From assembly GCA_022565935.1 (NCBI GenBank), contig JADFJY010000073.1, forward strand, positions 1 to 5,465: a stretch of 5,465 bases of DNA, given 5' to 3'. Origin of the DNA: Nitrososphaerota archaeon (GTDB lineage: Archaea > Thermoproteota > Nitrososphaeria > Nitrososphaerales > Nitrosopumilaceae). The notes below the pieces were generated by a model. That model was not told the DNA's origin and did not search any database. It worked only from the letters and a program-made list of their open reading frames with translations. The translations under genes were made by a program, and so were the position numbers. Every line of letters starts with the position of its first letter. Positions within the stretch are counted from its first letter, which is position 1. Below are positions 1 to 4,723 of this stretch, one piece after another.

Positions 1-348
1 AAGAGTTGCTTGTGGTTGTTTCACAAATGTGTTAAATTGGATTTGTTGTTCACTTGTAGATGTTGTAATATCTAAACTTTCAGAAAGAGAAACCAGTTTT
101 TTAAAAGATTCAGATGAATAGCTTACACTATTGTAACCTATAGGATCTTTTGTTGGTGGTTGATTAGTTTCAATGCCAATGGTTTCACTTAGAGAAATTG
201 AAATGATTCTAGTTTCTTTTGGTGCAGAAGAGTCATCTATCAAGTTTTGAGGTGTTAGTGAATCTGTTTGTTGAAGATCAGCAAATCCAAATGGAATACT
301 TGATGTAATTAAAAATAAAATTATGATCAGGGATAAAACAGATTTCAA
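1..348 (-). CDS. Secreted or surface protein, N-terminal part only (runs off left edge)
   Basis: This gene is read from 348 towards 1, giving 116 codons with no stop, so its C-terminus lies outside the window. The start is TTG at 348-346. A TAA stands directly before it in frame, so no earlier start is possible, and GGGGGAG (362-356) lies 7 nt upstream as a good Shine-Dalgarno. Residues 1-23 form a clear signal peptide: K2, a hydrophobic core (VLSLIIILFLI), then PFGFA with likely cleavage before D24. The mature part is rich in Ser, Thr, Gln and Asn and has no cysteine. It holds two related short motifs, SLSETIGIET (about 52-61) and SLSESLDITT (about 88-97), a style I associate with long repetitive surface proteins of marine Thaumarchaeota. 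The motif similarity is seen; the adhesin or surface role is inferred. I recognise no enzymatic domain. Confidence 0.8.
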   Translation of the reverse strand, partial: MKSVLSLIIILFLITSSIPFGFADLQQTDSLTPQNLIDDSSAPKETRIISISLSETIGIETNQPPTKDPIGYNSVSYSSESFKKLVSLSESLDITTSTSEQQIQFNTFVKQPQATL

Positions 349-355
349 TTAAAAA

Positions 356-362
356 CTCCCCC
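356..362 (-). promoter_or_regulatory. Shine-Dalgarno site that decides the TTG start of the secreted protein
   Basis: The minus strand reads GGGGGAG here, seven bases before the TTG at 348-346. With the in-frame TAA immediately upstream of the TTG, it fixes the start. The GGAG core matches the anti-Shine-Dalgarno end of archaeal 16S rRNA. Confidence 0.6.
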
Positions 363-373
363 AACACAAAAAG

Positions 374-423
374 TTGCAAAAATTTCTTGGTGTAGAATTG
401 ATTTTGCAAAAATTTGGTGTAGA
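374..423 (+). repeat. Two imperfect direct repeats (TTGCAAAAATTT..TTGGTGTAGA)
   Basis: Unit 1 (374-396) and unit 2 (404-423) both begin TTGCAAAAATTT and end TTGGTGTAGA. Unit 2 is three bases shorter because the shared blocks overlap. The GGTGTAGA blocks are 27 bp apart, a multiple of three, so the repeat also appears at the peptide level in the minus-strand frame. An inverted third copy of the 10-bp block lies at 496-505. Confidence 0.7.
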
Positions 424-505
424 CCATAGTCTAGGGGATTGAATAAATTGATAGTACTATCCATAGGACAGTCTAAAGTATCCACCTCATCTTCTTCTAC
501 ACCAA
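414..505. repeat. 10-bp inverted repeat flanking a 72-bp segment
   Basis: TTGGTGTAGA at 414-423 is matched perfectly by its inverse TCTACACCAA at 496-505; the copy at 387-396 can pair with it equally well. Between the arms lie a small hairpin (TAGAC 420-424 with GTCTA 429-433) and a perfect 12-bp palindrome, GATAGTACTATC, at 450-461. Transcribed from the minus strand, this would lie in the 5' leader of the secreted gene and could form alternative stems. The repeats are seen directly; a regulatory or structured-RNA role is inference. Confidence 0.45.
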
Positions 506-590
506 CAAAAATTGCTTCAAGAAAAACAATAAAGTGGCTGGAAATGTAACTCCAAGATCGATTCCACTATGGAGATTAGTCTAATTCACT

Positions 591-616
591 GATCCGTTTT
601 GGATCTTTAATTTTTT
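591..616 (+). terminator. Possible hairpin plus T-tract terminator, plus strand
   Basis: GATCC (591-595) pairs with GGATC (601-605) across a GTTTT loop, followed by TTTAATTTTTT. It resembles a terminator for a plus-strand transcript, yet no convincing plus-strand gene lies to its left, so it may be chance in A+T-rich DNA. Confidence 0.2.
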
Positions 617-838
617 ATGAAAAATGATGATTAAATTAAAATTTTAGATCAAAAATTTTAAAAAAATATCTGTAACTCTAAAAAATTGATTTAAATTTTT
701 TTAATGAATATATTTCTAAAAAGTTACAAATTGTTTAATTAATTTATTTTAAAATTTTTTACATTGTATAAAGAAATGATAGCACATATCAAAAAAAAAT
801 ATGATTAATTATTTGTATAAGATAAACTAATTTAATAT
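601..838. other. Very A+T-rich intergenic stretch; terminator and promoter zone
   Basis: This 238-bp stretch downstream of rqcH is nearly all A and T, with no ORF above a dozen or so codons. It contains A/T homopolymer runs and a 9-bp stem with a 6-nt loop (TAAAATTTT 637-645 with AAAATTTTA 652-660). A short inverted pair TGTAACT/AGTTACA lies at 671-677 and 722-728. The minus-strand promoter for the secreted gene most likely lies here or near 600, but so many TATA-like strings occur that I cannot choose one. Confidence 0.5.
791..799 (-). terminator. T-tract terminator of rqcH
   Basis: Nine consecutive T on the minus strand lie about 40 nt after the rqcH stop codon (841-839). Archaeal RNA polymerase terminates at such tracts without needing a hairpin, so this is the likeliest 3' end of the rqcH transcript. 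Confidence 0.5.
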
Positions 839-2767
839 CTATAAAGAATTTTTATGAGAATCTCCATAGTTAACTTCTTTGATTTGACTTTGTCCAGCTG
901 GAAGAACACGAACAAAATCATCAATGCTTATATTTTTTGTAATTTCTTCTTCTAATTTAGAAAATTCAATTCTAATTTTTTTAGCAGCATCTACCATTTC
1001 TGAACCATTTGGTTCAATTATTGCATAACAAATAGAATTTTTTTTAATTGTTTCTGATGGACCACATGTTAAAACATAATTATCATCTTGTGGAATAATT
1101 CCTACAGCTAATCTAAGTGTGTCTGCTTTGATAAAATTTCTTTGTCCTTCAATTGAAAAGGATCCTTTTGGTAAAAATTCTCCACTTGGTGCTGATTTTT
1201 TTACTTGTTCTGGATTTACCCAATATGCACTTACTCCATACATTCCTTCTCTCCAAGCTCTACTAAAACAAACAGTTGCATGTGCAACTTCATTCATACT
1301 TACTGTGGATGCATTCTCTGCATTTTTAAGAATAAAAAATGGTGAACCAAAAATATCTCCATGAAAGATTTTATCGTTTTTTGCAAGATGTTTTCGTACA
1401 ACTGCAGAGTTTGATGCAGCATCACGTCCTCCTATTGCAAGAAAACCATCAGATGTAAAAAACCATCTATATCGTTCATACCAACTTTTCTTTCGTATCT
1501 CTGAAACTACAATAGAATTTCTTTCAGTCTCTGTCTGGCTTTGTAATTTTTCAAGTTTCTTTGCTGTTTTAGTTTTAATTTCCTCAATTGATTTTATTGC
1601 AGCAAACTGTCGTTTAGCTTCATTGAATAGTATTGATGCAATTGATTGTAATGATGAAGTCTGTTTTATCTTAATTTTTTCATCTTGAATTACTAATAAC
1701 AAAATTCCTTTTTCTGTAGTAAGTTTAGCATTGTTTTTCGTAAGAAGTTTTTGTGCACTTGGATCTTCAATAGAAACAATTCCTTGAGAAACCATTTCAA
1801 AAAGGGAATTTGCTACTTTAGTTATATAATCTGATTTTTCTTTAACGATTTGAATAGCTTTTTCTTGTTCACTTAACCGACTTTCTAGTTGTTGAATCTT
1901 TTTGTTTGAGCTACTAGATTGAATTGATTTGCCTTCTTTAACAATATTTTCTGTAAATACTTTATCAAGTCCTTCCATGAAGCTAGGAATTGGAGTACAT
2001 GTATCATCACTTTCCATTAACCTAATTGGTAAGATCTCAACTTTTTCTCCATAGATAATAACAGGATTATGTTTTCCAGTTGTTACATTTGTAACAATTT
2101 CTTTTGTTGTTTCATAGATTTTTTTAACTTGTTCATGACTTAGAGTATTTCCAATCTGTTTAGAATTAAGTTGAGCAATTTTGTAAATTCCTTCAACATA
2201 TTTTTTTGGTAAACCTAAAGTTCTACCTAGCCATTTTCCAGAAGTAAGATCTGATGTTTTTAATTGATCAAAATCAGATTCTGAAATATTAAAAACATCA
2301 AGACCGTTTTCTGGTGGAGTTACATATTCAAGTCCAACGCCTAATTTTCTATGTCTAACATCAATTGAATGTTGTAAAGCAAGAATTTTCATATCTTTGT
2401 TACAGATGAGTATATTTCCATCTCCAAAAAATTCACCTACTATTACAAATTCTTTCCCAAATCCTTCAAATGTAAAGTAAGCAATTCTTTCTGAACCAAT
2501 TTGTTCTATCTTTTTTAATTTTAGTCGAAGCATATCACTTCTTAATCTTTTAAGCAATCTGTTTGGCTCCATTTGATCTATTTTTACTGAAGTTAACCAG
2601 ACACCTGATGTTGAAATCATCATAAACAAATCAGGTTTTTCAGTATGATGAAGTTTGAAAAGGATACTATCTTTAGTAATTCCATAGATATTACTTACAT
2701 AGTAGTCTTGAACTTGTTCAGTAATTTGATTTACTAGATATCTTAATTCTATTCCAGCTAGAGCCAT
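839..2767 (-). CDS. rqcH: RqcH / NFACT family ribosome quality-control protein
   Basis: Archaeal member of the Rqc2/NEMF/RqcH family, which binds the tRNA-blocked large subunit after ribosome splitting and, in characterised relatives, adds C-terminal tails to stalled chains. Numbering from the ATG at 2773: NFACT-N spans about 3-265, starting MALAGIELRYLV and including a helix-hairpin-helix region near 180-215. Charged coiled-coil segments lie at about 285-320 and 385-425. NFACT-R spans about 428-545 (WYERYRWFFTSDGFLAIGGRDA at 431-452, then HGDIFGSPFF and SFSIEGQRNF). A C-terminal extension ends at 644. The ATG at 2767 fits the family N-terminus and a TATA box 26 bp away; the ATG at 2773 adds only two residues (MF). 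The usual acidic D and DR tailing residues appear as E9 and E95-R96. The protein is full length, and its 3' gene neighbour is 490 bp away, so it is probably monocistronic. Confidence 0.93.
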   Translation of the reverse strand: MALAGIELRYLVNQITEQVQDYYVSNIYGITKDSILFKLHHTEKPDLFMMISTSGVWLTSVKIDQMEPNRLLKRLRSDMLRLKLKKIEQIGSERIAYFTFEGFGKEFVIVGEFFGDGNILICNKDMKILALQHSIDVRHRKLGVGLEYVTPPENGLDVFNISESDFDQLKTSDLTSGKWLGRTLGLPKKYVEGIYKIAQLNSKQIGNTLSHEQVKKIYETTKEIVTNVTTGKHNPVIIYGEKVEILPIRLMESDDTCTPIPSFMEGLDKVFTENIVKEGKSIQSSSSNKKIQQLESRLSEQEKAIQIVKEKSDYITKVANSLFEMVSQGIVSIEDPSAQKLLTKNNAKLTTEKGILLLVIQDEKIKIKQTSSLQSIASILFNEAKRQFAAIKSIEEIKTKTAKKLEKLQSQTETERNSIVVSEIRKKSWYERYRWFFTSDGFLAIGGRDAASNSAVVRKHLAKNDKIFHGDIFGSPFFILKNAENASTVSMNEVAHATVCFSRAWREGMYGVSAYWVNPEQVKKSAPSGEFLPKGSFSIEGQRNFIKADTLRLAVGIIPQDDNYVLTCGPSETIKKNSICYAIIEPNGSEMVDAAKKIRIEFSKLEEEITKNISIDDFVRVLPAGQSQIKEVNYGDSHKNSL

Positions 2768-2788
2768 AAACATCTACTCAGAGTCGGA

Positions 2789-2797
2789 AATTATACT
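2789..2797 (-). promoter_or_regulatory. TATA-like box for rqcH
   Basis: The minus strand reads AGTATAATT. Its centre, near 2793, lies about 26 bp before the ATG at 2767, so initiation would fall at or next to that codon and give a leaderless mRNA. No Shine-Dalgarno is visible, which agrees. A second candidate, CTTATAGC at 2801-2808, would place the start a few bases upstream. Confidence 0.4.
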
Positions 2798-2827
2798 CTT
2801 GCTATAAGATGTGTGTATAGGATACCA

Positions 2828-2839
2828 AAGATATTAAAC
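2828..2839 (+). promoter_or_regulatory. TATA-like box for the EMC6-like/cobalamin operon
   Basis: AGATATTAAAC is the most TATA-like string before the operon. Centred near 2834, it predicts transcription from about 2860, leaving a leader of about 10 nt before the TTG at 2871. No other convincing box stands between rqcH and this gene. Confidence 0.35.
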
Positions 2840-2870
2840 GTGGTATGCTTGAGACACGCTAGAAATTTAC

Positions 2871-3353
2871 TTGGCAAAATTCAAAAAGAAAAAATCACAA
2901 CCTACAGAAGGAGATGACTCTAAAAAAGAATCATCTAAAGAAACAAGTGATATTCCTGAGACTGAGAGTGAAACAACCACTCCTAAAGTTCCTTCAAGTG
3001 AACCAACCATAAATGAAGCTGAACGAAATGAGAAAGATAGAAAATTAAATAAATTATTTTGGATGCGAGTTGCTTTAGCTTTTATTGCAGGTACTGCAGC
3101 TACTTTCATCTTTGAAGATATTGAAGGTGAGGAAAGAAGATGGACTTCAATTGCCTTTATGATAATATTATTTTTTGGAACAATTATTGTTGCAAAAAGT
3201 ATGAAAATGCAGTTACCACGTTCTGATAGAAAGAAACTTGTTACACAAGGTATAGGAAGTTATGTATTCCTGTATTTGTTCTCTTGGATTTTGACTTATA
3301 CACTTGTTCATGCAGGAAGTATATCCAGTGGAATTCCTTCACTAATTTCTTAA
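2871..3353 (+). CDS. EMC6-like three-helix membrane protein
   Basis: A 160-aa protein starting at TTG 2871; an in-frame TGA at 2850-2852 leaves no alternative upstream start. Residues 1-60 are a hydrophilic, disordered-looking tail: a lysine cluster (KFKKKK), then a Ser/Thr/Glu-rich stretch. Three hydrophobic helices follow at about 63-81, 91-109 and 126-147. The last block (LVTQGIGSYVF..FSW..TYTLVH, 123-147) aligns without gaps to the C-terminal helix of human EMC6 as I recall it, sharing L, T, G, F, Y, W, Y, V and H. The preceding RR and RKK loops also correspond. EMC6 is a core subunit of the membrane protein insertase complex with the Oxa1-like EMC3, so an insertase-partner role is the best guess. 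The long charged tail is absent from human EMC6. It is the first gene of the operon, 17 bp before cbiT. The assignment rests on my own alignment and topology. Confidence 0.75.
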   Translation: MAKFKKKKSQPTEGDDSKKESSKETSDIPETESETTTPKVPSSEPTINEAERNEKDRKLNKLFWMRVALAFIAGTAATFIFEDIEGEERRWTSIAFMIILFFGTIIVAKSMKMQLPRSDRKKLVTQGIGSYVFLYLFSWILTYTLVHAGSISSGIPSLIS

Positions 3354-3357
3354 TCTT

Positions 3358-3363
3358 GAAGGA
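3358..3363 (+). promoter_or_regulatory. Ribosome binding site of cbiT
   Basis: GAAGGA lies seven bases before the ATG at 3371 and just after the stop of the preceding gene, supporting translation of cbiT from a shared mRNA. It also favours ATG 3371 over the adjacent ATG at 3374. Confidence 0.45.
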
Positions 3364-3370
3364 AAAATAA

Positions 3371-3964
3371 ATGATGTGGAATTTTAAAACTCCTGGAATA
3401 CCTGATGAACTCTTTGAACGCACAGAGAAAGTTCCAATAACTAAAGAAGAAGTAAGAGTAATTCAAATTAGTAAAGCAAGATTATGTCCTGGACAATTAG
3501 TTTATGATATAGGTTGTGGAAGTGGTTCAATTTCAGTAGAAGCAGCTTTTCAAGTTGAATCATCTGGAAAAGTTTTGGCAATAGATTATGATGAAAATGC
3601 TATTGAATTAACAAGAAAGAACGTTGAAAAATTTGGACTTTCAAATGTTTCATTAATTCATGGAAACGCAAAAGATAAGATCACTATACTTGAACCAGCT
3701 GATGCAATTTTTGTTGGCGGTACAGGCAAAGATACTGCTGAAATTGTTGAATTATGTCAAGATAAGTTAAAAACTGGGGGGAGAATCGTGATTGGAACTA
3801 TATTGATTGAAACTCTCTATGCTGTTTTGCAAATACTAGATAAATTACAATTTGATTCTGTAGATATAACTCAAGTTACAATCGCAAAGAGTAGAAAGAC
3901 AAGCACAGGAACAATGATGCTTGCTAGAAACCCTGTAACAATTATTTCTGCAACTAAATCTTAA
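3371..3964 (+). CDS. cbiT: Cobalt-precorrin-6B/7 C15-methyltransferase, decarboxylating (CbiT)
   Basis: A 197-aa class I (Rossmann) SAM-dependent methyltransferase of the CbiT family, which methylates C15 and decarboxylates the C12 acetate side chain during corrin ring synthesis. The N-terminus GIPDELFER..VPITKEEVR (9-29) is the family lead-in. Motif I is DIGCGSGS (46-53) and the SAM-ribose acidic region is IDYDENAIEL (71-80). GNAKD (98-102), FVGGTG (114-119) and GGRIVI (136-141) follow, and the C-terminal GTMMLARNPVTII (180-192) is diagnostic for CbiT. It is a stand-alone CbiT: no CbiE domain is fused to it, unlike CobL. Length is normal for archaeal CbiT. It sits between the EMC6-like gene and cbiL, all on one strand. 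ATG 3374 is an alternative start that would drop one Met. Confidence 0.93.
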   Translation: MMWNFKTPGIPDELFERTEKVPITKEEVRVIQISKARLCPGQLVYDIGCGSGSISVEAAFQVESSGKVLAIDYDENAIELTRKNVEKFGLSNVSLIHGNAKDKITILEPADAIFVGGTGKDTAEIVELCQDKLKTGGRIVIGTILIETLYAVLQILDKLQFDSVDITQVTIAKSRKTSTGTMMLARNPVTIISATKS

Positions 3965-3969
3965 TCTAG

Positions 3970-3978
3970 CTTTTAATT
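3970..3978 (+). promoter_or_regulatory. Possible internal promoter before cbiL
   Basis: CTTTTAATT is centred about 27 bp before the cbiL ATG at 4001, the distance expected for a leaderless archaeal transcript. The 36-bp gap has no good Shine-Dalgarno near the ATG. In DNA this A+T-rich, such matches are common, so this is only a candidate. Confidence 0.2.
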
Positions 3979-4000
3979 GGGAACATAAACCAGAATTTGT

Positions 4001-4723
4001 ATGACAAGTTTAATTGGAATTGGAGTAGGTCCTGGAGATCCTGAATTACTTACGGTAAAAGCAGTAAAAGCAATTCATAATGCAGATATTATCATGTGTC
4101 CAGCCTCAAATGAGGATAGGCCCAGTATTGCATTTTCTGTAGTATCATCAATAATTGATAAATCTAAAAATCAAGAAATTATAAAATTAATTTTCCCAAT
4201 GACCAAAGACAAAGATGTTCTTGAACAAACGTGGAAAAAAAATGCAAAAATAATGGCTGAAACAGTTTTGTCAGGAAAAAATGTTGTATATCTTACTGTT
4301 GGTGATCCATTTCTTTATAGTACTTGGATCTACATGCACAAAGATTTGAAAGAAAATTATCCTGACATGAACATTAGTGTTATTCCAGGAATTGTTTCAA
4401 TATTTACATTTGCAGCAAAGGTTGGTGTTAGTGTTGCTGAAGGTTCAGAAAAAGTTGCTATAATTCCATCTTGCTATGATTTATCTAGTGTAAAAGAAAT
4501 TGCAAAACATACTGAATCTATGATATTTCTTAAAGATGGAAGATACTTTGATCAAGTAATTAAAGTGCTAAAAGAATCTGGGTTTCCTGATGACTCTATA
4601 TTTGCAATTGGACAAGATCTTGGGACAGAAAATGAAATTATTCGTAAAATGACTCTAGGTGAAGTAAATGATGGAACATTAACTACAAAATATTTTTCAA
4701 TATTGGTGGTAAAACGTGTCTAA
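4001..4723 (+). CDS. cbiL: Precorrin-2 / cobalt-factor II C20-methyltransferase (CbiL)
   Basis: A 240-aa tetrapyrrole (class III) methylase that transfers a methyl group from SAM to C20 of cobalt-factor II, an early step after cobalt insertion. The N-terminal loop IGIGVGPGDPELLTVKA (5-21) is the family P-loop-like signature. CPASNEDRPSIA (33-44) is in the CbiL style, replacing the VYAGSL-type motif of CbiF. The SAM-binding strand YLTVGDPFLYST (97-108) and the VIPGIVSI loop (127-134) follow. The C-terminal SILVVKRV closes the fold at the usual length. Choice of CbiL over CbiF, CbiH or CobA rests on the LTVGDP..YST motif and the CPAS region. The stop lies inside the start of cbiF, an 8-bp overlap that points to coupled translation. 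Confidence 0.9.
   Translation: MTSLIGIGVGPGDPELLTVKAVKAIHNADIIMCPASNEDRPSIAFSVVSSIIDKSKNQEIIKLIFPMTKDKDVLEQTWKKNAKIMAETVLSGKNVVYLTVGDPFLYSTWIYMHKDLKENYPDMNISVIPGIVSIFTFAAKVGVSVAEGSEKVAIIPSCYDLSSVKEIAKHTESMIFLKDGRYFDQVIKVLKESGFPDDSIFAIGQDLGTENEIIRKMTLGEVNDGTLTTKYFSILVVKRV

Larger units (their letters stand above)
345..485 (-). other. Uncertain small ORF in the leader of the secreted gene
   Basis: On the minus strand one frame stays open from 566 to its TGA at 347-345, about 73 codons, which is long for DNA this A+T-rich. Possible starts are GTG at 485 (46 aa) and ATG at 464 (39 aa); neither has a strong Shine-Dalgarno. The frame reads an acidic stretch (VEEDEVDTLDC), then an imperfect nine-residue repeat (LHQIFAKSI / LHQEIFATF), and ends FCVGGVFN. 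Its stop shares bases with the TTG start of the secreted gene (TTGA), a geometry that would allow translational coupling. The opposite strand is also open over 439-549, so the openness may reflect base composition rather than coding. It could be a leader peptide, a gene remnant, or chance. Confidence 0.15.

Noticed and set aside
349..600. CRISPR array or insertion-sequence remnant suggested by the repeats
   Set aside because: There are only two direct units spaced by a few bases and one inverted partial copy, with no regular spacers, no transposase similarity and no target-site duplication.
541..605. tRNA-like piece (CTCCA 550-554 with TGGAG 570-574, and a GATCGATTCC string)
   Set aside because: There is no acceptor stem, no D or anticodon arm and no true T-loop consensus; the stems are short and unconnected.
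1119..1364. 81-codon plus-strand open frame inside rqcH
   Set aside because: It is antisense to the conserved NFACT-R and C-terminal region of rqcH and its translation shows no recognisable domain; a shadow frame.
2768..2870. Cobalamin riboswitch before the B12 operon
   Set aside because: The spacer is far too short, the predicted leader is about 10 nt, and no B12-box-like conserved core is visible.
2867..3109. 80-codon minus-strand frame opposite the EMC6-like gene
   Set aside because: It mirrors the Ser/Thr/Glu-rich tail and first helix of the real gene; its Ser/Val-rich look follows from that complement, and it has no promoter or ribosome site.
3241..3423. 60-codon minus-strand frame across the EMC6-like/cbiT junction
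   Set aside because: It is antisense to two well-supported coding regions and lacks any family resemblance.
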